Assembly (NCBI GenBank): GCA_900542735.1
Contig: UQOS01000033.1
Span: forward strand, 1-14,110
Reading direction: 5' to 3'
Origin: an uncultured Mycoplasmatota bacterium
GTDB taxonomy: Bacteria > Bacillota_I > Bacilli_A > RF39 > UBA660
Length of the DNA stretch: 14,110 nucleotides
The notes beneath the pieces were generated by a model that did not search any database, was not told where the DNA came from, and worked only from the letters and a program-made list of their open reading frames with translations. A program made the position numbers and the translations under genes. Below, piece by piece: positions 6,264-14,018 of the stretch (position 1 is its first letter; each line of letters begins with the position of its first letter).

Positions 6264-7397
6264 ATGATTTATTTAGATTATGCAGCAGCAACACCACCAG
6301 ATGATAGTGTATTAGATACTTTTTATCAAGTTACTAAAAAGTATTATGCTAATCCTAATTCTAGTCATAAGTTAGGACTTGATTCTAAAAAATTAATGGA
6401 TGATACTACTTTAGAAATTTCTAATTTACTTCATGTATCAGAAGAGGAAATTATTTATACAAGTGGAGCAAGTGAAGCTAATAATTTAGCGATAAAAGGA
6501 GTAGCAGAGCGTTATAAAAATCGTGGTAAACATATTTTAATTAGTGCATTAGAACATAATTCTATTGTGGCAAGTGCTACTTATCTAATGGAAAATGGCT
6601 ACGAAGTTGAGATTATTCCAGTTACTCACGATGGGTATATCGATATTACTAGTTTAAAACAAATGCTAAGAAGTGATACTATTTTAGTTAGTATTACTTC
6701 CGTTGATAGTGAATTAGGAATTAAACAACCTATTGAAGCAATTGGTTTACTTTTAAAAGATTATCCTAACTGTATTTTTCATACAGATTCTTCCCAAGCC
6801 TTTGGAAAAGTTAATATTAACTACCAAAATGTCGATTTAGTAACGATTACACCTCATAAATTTTATGGCTTGCAAGGAATAGGTGTTTTAATTAAGAAAA
6901 AGGAAATTAGTTTAAAGCCTCAAATTCATGGTGGCAAATCAGTAAGTGTTTTCCGTAGTGGTACTCCAGATTTAGCTAGTATTGTAGCAGCAGGTATCGC
7001 TATTAAAAAAGCATTAGCAAATGTAGAAGAGAGATATAATTATGTTTTAGCTTTGAATGAAAAAATAAAAGATAGTTTAAAAAACTATCCTAAAATTCAT
7101 ATCAATAGTACTATTAATTCTATTCCTTATACGATTAATTTTAGTATTAAGGGAGTAAAAGCACTAGATATTCAAAATAAACTAGAAGAAAAAGGTATTT
7201 TTGTATCTACCAAGACATCATGTTGTCCTATCATGACACCATCAAAAATAGTATATGCCTTAACAAAAGATAAAGGATTATCATCATCTTCTATTAGAGT
7301 GAGTCTTAGTCATTTGACTACTTTAGAAGAAGTAGATTCTTTTTTAAATAGTATAGATGATATTTATAAGGAGTATGAAGCAAATGGAAAAATATAA
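6264..7397 (+). CDS. Class V aminotransferase, cysteine desulfurase (NifS/IscS-like)
   Basis: This PLP enzyme of 377 residues would remove sulfur from cysteine as an enzyme-bound persulfide for Fe-S clusters or thio-modification. The N-terminus MIYLDYAAATPP is the standard start. His98 (EHNS), Asp174 (HTDSSQ) and Lys199 in TPHKFYGLQG form the PLP site, and RSGTPD (231-236) is conserved. The catalytic loop reads STKTSCCP with Cys320/Cys321, in place of the usual SxGSAC of IscS/NifS, so a double cysteine sits at the active position. The C-terminal S-S-S-IRVSLSH matches the family. It overlaps the TtcA-like gene by 14 nt, which suggests it supplies that enzyme with sulfur. No IscU-like scaffold gene is nearby. 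It lies deep inside the copper operon. Confidence 0.88.
   Translation: MIYLDYAAATPPDDSVLDTFYQVTKKYYANPNSSHKLGLDSKKLMDDTTLEISNLLHVSEEEIIYTSGASEANNLAIKGVAERYKNRGKHILISALEHNSIVASATYLMENGYEVEIIPVTHDGYIDITSLKQMLRSDTILVSITSVDSELGIKQPIEAIGLLLKDYPNCIFHTDSSQAFGKVNINYQNVDLVTITPHKFYGLQGIGVLIKKKEISLKPQIHGGKSVSVFRSGTPDLASIVAAGIAIKKALANVEERYNYVLALNEKIKDSLKNYPKIHINSTINSIPYTINFSIKGVKALDIQNKLEEKGIFVSTKTSCCPIMTPSKIVYALTKDKGLSSSSIRVSLSHLTTLEEVDSFLNSIDDIYKEYEANGKI
7368..7373 (+). promoter_or_regulatory. Ribosome site deciding the TtcA-like start
   Basis: AAGGAG (7368-7373) is 10 nt before ATG 7384 but only 1 nt before ATG 7375 and after ATG 7357. ATG 7384 is therefore the best start. Confidence 0.6.
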
Positions 7398-8208
7398 GGA
7401 AATAGAAAGAAGCATTATTAAAAAGTATCGTAAAGAAATATGGAGTAAATTCGTAAAAGCAGTAGGCGACTATGAATTAATCAAAGAAAATGATCGTATT
7501 ATGGTCTGTATTTCTGGTGGAAAAGATTCTTTTTTACTAGCAAAATGTATTCAAGAATTAGCTCGTCATGGAAGATACCCTTTTAAAGCCTATTATGTCG
7601 TAATGGATCCAGGGTACAATGATTATAATCGTGATTTTATTTTAGATAATGCGAAAACTTTAAATGTACCTATTGAAATGTTTCAAAGTGATATTTTTGA
7701 TGTAGTAGCAAGTGTTGATTCTAAAAGTCCATGTTATTTATGTGCTAGAATGAGAAGAGGTTACTTGTATCATAAAGCTCAAGAATTAGGCTGTAATAAA
7801 ATTGCATTAGGGCATCATTTTGACGATGTGATTGAAACAACTTTATTATCTATGTTTTATGGCTCTGAAATTAAAACCATGATGCCTAAACTTCATAGCG
7901 ATAACTTTGAAGGAATTGAATTAATTAGACCACTTTATCTAGTGAAAGAAGAAGATATTATTTCATGGCGTAATCATAATGAACTTACTTTTATCAACTG
8001 TGCTTGCCGTTTTACAGAAGGCTGTTCTTTAATTAATGATGGTACTAGTAAAAGAAAAGAAATGAAAGAACTTATTAAGAATCTTCGTAAAACCAATAAA
8101 GAAGTTGACCATAACATTTTTAAAAGTTTAGATAATGTCAATCTAAACTGTGTTTTAGGAACCAAAAAAGATGGTAACTACGAAAGCTTTTTAGACCATT
8201 ATGATTAA
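7384..8208 (+). CDS. TtcA-like PP-loop ATPase (tRNA 2-thiocytidine synthase family)
   Basis: This 274-residue protein belongs to the TtcA/TtuA group of adenylating sulfur transferases. The PP-loop SGGKDS is at 44-49. CYLCARMRRG (117-126) gives the CxxC pair (Cys117, Cys120) of the TtcA Fe-S site, and LGHHFDD follows near 142-148. A later cluster NCACRF...GC (Cys206, Cys208, Cys214) probably supplies the third ligand. TtcA proper uses one [4Fe-4S] cluster, ATP and sulfur from a cysteine desulfurase to make 2-thiocytidine at tRNA position 32, which fits the gene upstream that overlaps by 14 nt. The sequence is not close enough by eye to name it TtcA with certainty, and another tRNA or small-molecule target is possible. 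Confidence 0.8.
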   Translation: MEKYKEIERSIIKKYRKEIWSKFVKAVGDYELIKENDRIMVCISGGKDSFLLAKCIQELARHGRYPFKAYYVVMDPGYNDYNRDFILDNAKTLNVPIEMFQSDIFDVVASVDSKSPCYLCARMRRGYLYHKAQELGCNKIALGHHFDDVIETTLLSMFYGSEIKTMMPKLHSDNFEGIELIRPLYLVKEEDIISWRNHNELTFINCACRFTEGCSLINDGTSKRKEMKELIKNLRKTNKEVDHNIFKSLDNVNLNCVLGTKKDGNYESFLDHYD

Positions 8209-8223
8209 TATCGGAGGGGTAAT

Positions 8224-8916
8224 ATGAATGAAAAATATATAAGTGATACGATTAAAAAGATAAGAGAAGATAGTAAGTTAACACAAAAACAGTTTGCTGA
8301 TAAATATTATGTTACTCCCCAAGCAGTTAGTAAATGGGAAAATGGTAAAAACCTTCCTGATATTAATTTACTAAAACAAATTTGTAGTGATTATAATATT
8401 TCACTTGATACTTTATTAAATGAAAAAGTAGAACTTGATAAGAAAAAAACTACCAAAGCAAAGTATTTAATAATTGCTGGTATCTCTTTATTTATCATAC
8501 TATTTATATTTTTTATAATTTCTTTTATACCAAAACATAATAATTTTGATTTTAAAATGATTACTACTAGTGATACCCATTTTAAAATTACGGGTAGTGT
8601 TGCTTATAATCAAGATAGGACTTCTCTTTATATTTCTAATATAGAATTTTTAGAAGAAGATAATACTATCTATCAAGAATTAAGTTATGCTGTATTTGAA
8701 GATTATCAATATAAAATTACGAAAATTGTAGCTGGTAAAAAAGAAAGTAATTTAACGCTTAAAGAATATTTAAAAAAATTAAAAATCAGTGTAGATAATT
8801 ATAATCAATCTTGTAAGGTACTAACAAAGTCTAACTTATATATTGAACTTCATTTACATGATAAAGATAAATTAACTACTTATACAATTCCTTTACTTTT
8901 AGAAGATAACTGTTAA
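8224..8916 (+). CDS. Membrane-anchored XRE-family HTH regulator
   Basis: The 230-residue protein has an N-terminal Cro/C1-type helix-turn-helix (about 10-64, with TQKQFADKYYVTPQAVSKWE as the recognition region), a short basic linker and one hydrophobic segment (about 80-102). A soluble domain (103-230) of no recognised family follows. With the basic linker inside, the C-terminal domain should face outside, so this looks like a one-component membrane sensor-regulator. GGAGG (8213-8217) lies 6 nt before the ATG, and the gap to the TtcA-like gene is 15 nt with no terminator, so it is probably the last gene of the copper operon. The ligand sensed and the DNA target are unknown. The outer domain has a single Cys near residue 197 and no metal motif. 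Confidence 0.8.
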   Translation: MNEKYISDTIKKIREDSKLTQKQFADKYYVTPQAVSKWENGKNLPDINLLKQICSDYNISLDTLLNEKVELDKKKTTKAKYLIIAGISLFIILFIFFIISFIPKHNNFDFKMITTSDTHFKITGSVAYNQDRTSLYISNIEFLEEDNTIYQELSYAVFEDYQYKITKIVAGKKESNLTLKEYLKKLKISVDNYNQSCKVLTKSNLYIELHLHDKDKLTTYTIPLLLEDNC

Positions 8917-8921
8917 AACTA

Positions 8922-8947
8922 GACTCAACTTTAGGTTGAGCCTTTTT
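8922..8947 (+). terminator. Terminator of the copper operon
   Basis: CTCAAC (8924-8929) and GTTGAG (8935-8940) form a stem with the loop TTTAG, followed by CCTTTTT. It comes 5 nt after the XRE stop and is the first convincing terminator after the promoter at 1722. Confidence 0.75.
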
Positions 8948-8997
8948 CAACCTCTTGTTGCTTGCTTATCTTATAAATTTTAGGTAATAATAATGCC

Positions 8998-9003
8998 AGG
9001 AGG
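8998..9003 (+). promoter_or_regulatory. Ribosome site deciding the arylsulfotransferase start
   Basis: AGGAGG (8998-9003) stands 7 nt before ATG 9011. The upstream in-frame ATG at 8993 precedes this site and would add residues MPGGII to an obvious signal-anchor, so 9011 is preferred. Confidence 0.8.
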
Positions 9004-9010
9004 AATAATT

Positions 9011-10954
9011 ATGAAAAGAAATTATAAGATAGCTACTATTTTATCAGTAGCATTTATCATGGTTAGTACTTTATTTATATTAAATCAAAAAGCAACTAAT
9101 CATAACGAATTAACAGAAAAGGTAAGTATGGTAGATAGTGAATATGAAATAGAAAAAAAGTTTAAAGTAAATGGTTATACTTTAGATAATCCTAATATTA
9201 TTTTAAACCCTTATGGAAATTCACCACTTACAGCTTTAGTTTTATTTGAAACGGAAAAAGAGTTAGATGTAAAAGTTACCATAACTGGTAAAGATAAACT
9301 AACTACTTATACACATACTTTTTCTAAAACCAAAGAGCACTATTTACCAATTTATGGTTTATATGCAGATTCTAACAACAAGATTATCATTGAGTGTGGT
9401 AATAATAAAAAAGAAATTTACATTCAAACAGAAAAACTTCCAGAAAATATGATACTTCCAACTAGTATCAAAGCAAATAAAAGTAAACTTACAAATGATT
9501 TATATTTTTATACACCATCTAGTAGTGGTTATACAGTAGCATATGATGTTAATAGTGACATCAGATGGTATCTAACAAATTATGCACTATGGAAAATAGA
9601 TCGTTTACAAAATGGACATTTATTAGTTAGTACAGAAAGATTAATTAATAATCCTTACTATATGACGGGATTATATGAAATTGATTTACTTGGTAAAATT
9701 TATACTGAATTTAGTTTAGAAGGTGGCTATCATCACGACTATTATGAAATGGAAAATGGTAATTTATTAGTAGCAAGTGATGACTTCAATAATGAAGATG
9801 GTACAGTAGAAGATTATATTGTGGAGTTAGACCGTACAACTGGTAAGATTATCAAAACTTTTGATTTAAAAAAAGTTTTAAATATGGAAGATGGACAAAG
9901 TGAAAATTATACAAGTTACGATTGGTTTCATAATAATTCGGTTTGGTATGATAAAAAGACAGATTCCATTACTTTATCAGGAAGACATCAAGATGCTGTT
10001 ATCAATATTAGCTATCAAACAGGAGAACTTAACTGGATTATAGGAGATTCTACTAATTGGAGTAGTGAGTACCAAAAATATTTCTTTACTCCCGTTGGTG
10101 ATAATTTTGAATGGCAATGGAGTCAACATGCTGCTATGATTACACCAGAAGGATATGTCTTCTTATTTGATAATGGAAATAATAAGTCTAAAAATAAAGA
10201 CGAATATGTTGATGCTTCTAATAGTTATAGTAGAGGCGTTATGTATAAGATTAATACTGAAAAAATGACGATAGAACAGGTTTTTGAATATGGAAAAGAA
10301 AGGGGAAGTAGCTTTTATTCACCTTATATATCTGATGTTGATTATCTTGATAAAAACCACTATATCATTCATTCTGGTGGTATCGTTTATGTCGATGGCA
10401 AAAATTCTAACCAACCTGCAGGATTTAGTAAAGGCGCAAAACTAGTATCAGATACAGTAGAGTTACTAAATAACGAAGTAATATTTGAAATTATACTTCC
10501 TACAAATAATTATCGTGTAGAAAAAATGAGTTTATATAGTGAAAGTGAAAACTTTACTTTAGTAAAAGCAAATCGTTTAGGTAGTCTTGGTAAAACAGAT
10601 GTTACTAAGAAGAAAGTAGGCCCTATTATAAATAGTAAAAAAATAGATGATGAATATTCTAAATACAATATAGAGTTATCAAAAGAAGTAGATAGGCTAG
10701 TAGTAACTGGTACATTTCAAAAAAGTGATAAGGTAAATATTATTTTATATCAAAATTTAATATCTAATTATTATTACACAAGAATTAGTGAAAAACCTTA
10801 TACAGCTTTATGTGTGGATTTAAATACTGAAGAAGATAGTAATAACCTTCGTATTACTAAATATATTAATCAAGAGGGATTAAAAGGAAAATATTCTATC
10901 TATTTAGAAATTAATGGTAATTTATATAATACGAATTCATATGTAGAATTTTAA
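9011..10954 (+). CDS. Arylsulfotransferase (ASST) family, membrane-anchored
   Basis: This 647-residue protein has an N-terminal signal-anchor (about 7-24 after MKRNYK), a small N-terminal domain and a large ASST beta-propeller. ASSTs move a sulfate group between phenolic compounds without PAPS, through a sulfated histidine. The four catalytic positions known from E. coli ASST appear to have counterparts. They are YHHDYYEMENGNLL (His241/His242), DWFHNNS (His307), LSGRHQD (Arg325, His326) and QWSQHAA (His373, the probable sulfated His). Repeated L-L-V-x and Y-E-I-D type blades are visible between them. The C-terminal 120 residues are of unknown function. No dsbL/dsbI partners are present. It is monocistronic, with terminators on both sides. 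A -10-like TATAAA lies at 8972-8977 without a good -35. The sulfate donor and acceptor in this organism are unknown. Confidence 0.82.
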   Translation: MKRNYKIATILSVAFIMVSTLFILNQKATNHNELTEKVSMVDSEYEIEKKFKVNGYTLDNPNIILNPYGNSPLTALVLFETEKELDVKVTITGKDKLTTYTHTFSKTKEHYLPIYGLYADSNNKIIIECGNNKKEIYIQTEKLPENMILPTSIKANKSKLTNDLYFYTPSSSGYTVAYDVNSDIRWYLTNYALWKIDRLQNGHLLVSTERLINNPYYMTGLYEIDLLGKIYTEFSLEGGYHHDYYEMENGNLLVASDDFNNEDGTVEDYIVELDRTTGKIIKTFDLKKVLNMEDGQSENYTSYDWFHNNSVWYDKKTDSITLSGRHQDAVINISYQTGELNWIIGDSTNWSSEYQKYFFTPVGDNFEWQWSQHAAMITPEGYVFLFDNGNNKSKNKDEYVDASNSYSRGVMYKINTEKMTIEQVFEYGKERGSSFYSPYISDVDYLDKNHYIIHSGGIVYVDGKNSNQPAGFSKGAKLVSDTVELLNNEVIFEIILPTNNYRVEKMSLYSESENFTLVKANRLGSLGKTDVTKKKVGPIINSKKIDDEYSKYNIELSKEVDRLVVTGTFQKSDKVNIILYQNLISNYYYTRISEKPYTALCVDLNTEEDSNNLRITKYINQEGLKGKYSIYLEINGNLYNTNSYVEF

Positions 10955-10977
10955 TTAATATTTAAAAGCTATTAACT

Positions 10978-11004
10978 AAGGAACACAAATTAGTGTTCTT
11001 TTTT
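10978..11004 (+). terminator. Terminator after the arylsulfotransferase gene
   Basis: GAACAC (10981-10986), loop AAATTA and GTGTTC (10993-10998) form a stem extended by AAG/TTT pairs, followed by a T-run interrupted only by the stem end. Confidence 0.8.
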
Positions 11005-11039
11005 CTGATTTATCTCTTTTTTCTTTTTGTTTCAAGTTA

Positions 11040-11048
11040 TGATATAAT
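11040..11048 (+). promoter_or_regulatory. Extended -10 promoter of the FAD-enzyme pair
   Basis: TGATATAAT (11040-11048) is a TG-N extension followed by a perfect TATAAT, about 22 bases before the GTG start. No good -35 is seen in the T-rich upstream stretch. Confidence 0.6.
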
Positions 11049-11070
11049 AAAAAAGAAGTGGTGATTAAAG

Positions 11071-12288
11071 GTGAGCAAAGTAGTAGTAATTGGTGGTGGA
11101 GTAGCTGGTATGATAGCTGCAATTAGAGCATCACTTAAAAATGAAGTTATTTTATTAGAAGGTAATGATAAATGTGGGAAAAAGATTTTACTAACTGGAA
11201 ATGGTAGATGTAATTATTGGAATGAAAATATTTCAATCGATTCTTACCATACTGATAACTTGAAAAAATTAGAAGAAATCATTTCTTCTAGTAATCAAAA
11301 AGAGGTTCTTACTTTTTTAGAGAAAATGGGATTATTTCCTAGAATTAAAAATGGTTATTACTATCCTTTTTCTAATCAAGCAAGTAGTGTTCGTAATTTA
11401 TTAACCAGAGAATTAGAAAAAAGAAATGTTGAAGTTGTTTATCAAAAAGTAAAACATATTTCTAAACAAGAACATTATTTTTTAATTGATACTAGTAAGC
11501 AGACTTTCGTAAGTGATTATGTGATTTTAGCAACTGGTTCTACAGCTTCTCCTAAAACAGGCAGTGATGGAAGTGGCTACTTACTTGCTAAAAGTTTAGG
11601 ACATACCATATCAGAAGTAACTCCTGCTTTAGTTCCTATCAAAGCTAAGGAATCCTGTTTAAAAGACTGGGAAGGAGTTAGGACAGATAGCAAGGTATCT
11701 TTAATTGTTGAAAAGAAAAAGGTAGCTGAAGAATTAGGAGAAATTCAATTAACGAATTATGGAATTAGTGGTATTTGTGTTTTTAACTTAAGTGGTCTTG
11801 CTAGTAAAAATTTAAAGTTAGGAAAAAAAGTAGAAGTAGAAATTAACTTTTTACCATTTTTAAATGTTTCCTTTTATGAATGGTTTAGTGAGCGTAATCA
11901 AAGAATTCCTAATCACTCAGTAGAAGATTTATTAGAAAGTATTTTTCCATATAAATTATTATTGGTTTTATTAAAAAAAGCAGGTATCAATAGAAATGAT
12001 TATTGGAATCGTTTACCAGAAGATAAAAAGGAAAAGTTATCTAGTCTTGTTTCTAATTTTCCTTTAGAAATTACTGATGTGGAATCTTTTGATAGAGCTC
12101 AGGTTGCAACAGGTGGTGTTCCTCTTAATGAAATTAATCCTAATACTATGGAATCTTTACTATGTAGTGGCTGTTATCTTACAGGAGAATTATTAGATGT
12201 TGATGGTAAATGTGGTGGCTTTAATATTGCGTTTGCTTTTATGAGTGGCTATTTAGCAGGTAGGAGTGTAGTAGATGCTAAGAATTAG
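11071..12288 (+). CDS. FAD-dependent oxidoreductase, HI0933/BaiN-like family
   Basis: The 405-residue flavoprotein is of normal length for this family. A Rossmann FAD-binding motif VVIGGGVAGM is at 5-14. LLTGNGRCN (about 41-49) is the hallmark of HI0933-type proteins. ATGSTASPKTGSDGSGY (about 155-171) and the C-terminal TGELLDVDGKCGGFN (about 371-385) are also conserved. Members are reported variously as aminoacetone oxidase family or BaiN; the natural substrate is not secure. It starts with GTG at 11071. The nearby AGTGGTGAT is the only ribosome-like site, so initiation may be weak. The 3' end overlaps the next FAD gene by 14 nt, so both are probably made from one transcript. Confidence 0.85.
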   Translation: MSKVVVIGGGVAGMIAAIRASLKNEVILLEGNDKCGKKILLTGNGRCNYWNENISIDSYHTDNLKKLEEIISSSNQKEVLTFLEKMGLFPRIKNGYYYPFSNQASSVRNLLTRELEKRNVEVVYQKVKHISKQEHYFLIDTSKQTFVSDYVILATGSTASPKTGSDGSGYLLAKSLGHTISEVTPALVPIKAKESCLKDWEGVRTDSKVSLIVEKKKVAEELGEIQLTNYGISGICVFNLSGLASKNLKLGKKVEVEINFLPFLNVSFYEWFSERNQRIPNHSVEDLLESIFPYKLLLVLLKKAGINRNDYWNRLPEDKKEKLSSLVSNFPLEITDVESFDRAQVATGGVPLNEINPNTMESLLCSGCYLTGELLDVDGKCGGFNIAFAFMSGYLAGRSVVDAKN

Positions 12289-13864
12289 ACAAATTAAGAT
12301 AGAAGTTACGAAATTTAGTAATGAAATATTAAAAGAAGCAATTTCTAAAAAGTTAAGAATAGATTTATCATGGATTACTTCTTTTCGTATCGTGAAAGAG
12401 TCGCTAGATGCTAGAAATAAAAACGAGATCTTTTATGTTTATGAAGTAGATGTTTCTGTAAAAAATGAAGAAAAAGTTTTAAAGAAAGTTCATAGTCAAG
12501 ATATTTTTATCGCACCTAACGAAGAGTATGTACTCCCAAAAGAGGGAAATGTTACTTTAAAAGATAGACCTATTATTGTTGGTAGTGGTCCAGCTGGACT
12601 TTTTACTGGTTATCTACTTGCTAAGAGTGGTTACCGTCCTCTTATTTTAGAGCGTGGTGAAAAAGTAGAAGATAGAATAAAAACAGTAGAACAGTTTTGG
12701 AAAACGGGTAAATTAAATACAGATTCTAATGTTCAGTTTGGAGAAGGTGGAGCTGGTACTTTCTCTGATGGAAAATTGAATACTTTAGTAAATGATGCTT
12801 ACTTCCGTAAGAAAAAGGTTCTAGAAACTTTTGTAGAGTGTGGAGCTCCTAGTGATATTTTATATAGTTATAAACCTCATATTGGTACTGATATTTTAAC
12901 TAGTGTTGTTAGAAATATGCGTAATAAAATTATAGAAATGGGTGGTGAGTTTTTATATAATACTTGCCTTACCGATATTTTTATTACATCAGGAAATGTT
13001 ACTAGTATTGAAGTAAATTATCAAAAAATAATGCCTTGTAGTTGTTTAGTACTAGCAATTGGTCATAGTAGTAGAGATACCTTTCAAATGTTATATGATA
13101 AAAAAATTCAAATGGAAGCAAAACCATTTGCGGTTGGACTTAGAGTAGAACACTTACAAGATATGATCAATGAAAGTCAGTATGGAAAAAAGTATAAAGA
13201 TTTATTAGGAAGTGCTAGTTATAAACTAACTTATAAAGCTATCAATGGTAGGGGTGTTTATTCTTTTTGTATGTGTCCTGGTGGTTATGTTGTAAATGCT
13301 TCTAGTGAGAAAAATAGACTAGCTATTAATGGAATGAGTAATCATGCTAGAGATAGTAAAAACAGTAATAGTGCGATTATTGTGACTGTTTATCCTAGAG
13401 ATTTTGGTAGTCATCCTTTAGATGGTATTCATTTTCAAAGAGAGTTAGAAGAAAAAGCATATCAGTTAGGAAGTGGTAAGATTCCTACTCAATTATTGGG
13501 TGATTTTTATTTAGACAAGGTATCTACTGATTTTAAAGAGGTAAAACCAATTGTTAAAGGAGATTATGCTTTTTCTAATTTGAATCTACTATTGCCTTTG
13601 GAGATTCAGGAAGCCTTAAAGGAAGCTTTTTTAGAGTTTGGTAAAAAGATAAAGGGGTTTGACCGGGAAGATTCTATTTTGTTTGGTATAGAAAGTAGGA
13701 CTTCTTCTCCGGTTAGAATGATTAGAAATGATGATTTTGAAGCAAATATTGGTGGCGTTTATCCTTGTGGAGAAGGTGCAGGATATGCTGGTGGTATTAC
13801 TTCTGCAGCAATTGATGGAATAAAAGTTGCTGAAGCAATTATTAAAAAATATAAGCATTTTTAG
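12275..13864 (+). CDS. FAD-dependent dehydrogenase, COG2509 type
   Basis: This protein of 529 residues, the usual length for COG2509, has an N-terminal alpha/beta domain (about 1-85, beginning MLRIRQIKIEV, with a K-K-L-R-I pattern) that is typical of this group. The FAD motif PIIVGSGPAGLF is at 99-110, and FGEGGAGTFSDGKL lies at about 155-168. Late in the protein, EGAGYAGGITSAAIDGIKVAEAI is the FAD-closing motif. Its function is unknown in the literature I can recall, although it is widely conserved in Bacillota. Start: ATG 12275, inside the previous gene, with AGGAGTG at 12262-12268. Its pairing with another FAD enzyme suggests a shared redox task, but the sequence does not show which one. 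Confidence 0.85.
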   Translation: MLRIRQIKIEVTKFSNEILKEAISKKLRIDLSWITSFRIVKESLDARNKNEIFYVYEVDVSVKNEEKVLKKVHSQDIFIAPNEEYVLPKEGNVTLKDRPIIVGSGPAGLFTGYLLAKSGYRPLILERGEKVEDRIKTVEQFWKTGKLNTDSNVQFGEGGAGTFSDGKLNTLVNDAYFRKKKVLETFVECGAPSDILYSYKPHIGTDILTSVVRNMRNKIIEMGGEFLYNTCLTDIFITSGNVTSIEVNYQKIMPCSCLVLAIGHSSRDTFQMLYDKKIQMEAKPFAVGLRVEHLQDMINESQYGKKYKDLLGSASYKLTYKAINGRGVYSFCMCPGGYVVNASSEKNRLAINGMSNHARDSKNSNSAIIVTVYPRDFGSHPLDGIHFQRELEEKAYQLGSGKIPTQLLGDFYLDKVSTDFKEVKPIVKGDYAFSNLNLLLPLEIQEALKEAFLEFGKKIKGFDREDSILFGIESRTSSPVRMIRNDDFEANIGGVYPCGEGAGYAGGITSAAIDGIKVAEAIIKKYKHF

Positions 13865-13870
13865 TTAAAT

Positions 13871-13917
13871 AATTACTATTAGAAAGTGTTTTTTTCTTTT
13901 TAATAGTAATTTTTTTA
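13871..13917 (+). terminator. Terminator after the FAD-enzyme pair
   Basis: AATTACTATTA (13871-13881) and TAATAGTAATT (13901-13911) are a perfect 11-bp inverted repeat around a 19-nt T-rich loop, followed by a run of T to 13917. The stem is AT-rich and the loop large, so its strength is uncertain. Confidence 0.55.
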
Positions 13918-13932
13918 ACTTTTTTCTAGTTT

Positions 13933-13961
13933 TTGTAAGTATTTTCGAAAGTTTTTAAAAT
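13933..13961 (+). promoter_or_regulatory. Promoter of the terminal nuclease-like gene
   Basis: TTGTAA (13933-13938), a 17-bp spacer and TAAAAT (13956-13961) match sigma-A boxes at 4/6 and 5/6. Transcription would start near 13968, inside the palindrome at 13966-13985. Confidence 0.5.
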
Positions 13962-13965
13962 AATA

Positions 13966-13985
13966 TTAATAGGTTAACCGATTAA
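13966..13985 (+). promoter_or_regulatory. 20-bp operator-like palindrome
   Basis: TTAATAGGTTAACCGATTAA is symmetric around GGTTAACC, with a single mismatched pair (A13971/G13980). It covers the predicted start of transcription and lies 33 bases before the start codon, the position expected for a repressor site. Confidence 0.5.
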
Positions 13986-14018
13986 TTTTCAAAATTTAAA
14001 AAGACTGGAGGATTTATA

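Noticed and set aside
7974..8165. Minus-strand open frame inside the TtcA-like gene
   Set aside because: It is antisense to conserved coding sequence with no family resemblance.
8860..9315. Shared DKLTTYT peptide and about 24 similar bases in the XRE protein end and the arylsulfotransferase
   Set aside because: The match is short in AT-rich coding DNA with no similarity on either side, so it is probably chance.
13631..13858. Minus-strand open frame at the end of the COG2509 gene
   Set aside because: It mirrors the conserved FAD-closing motif and has a low-complexity, cysteine-rich translation.
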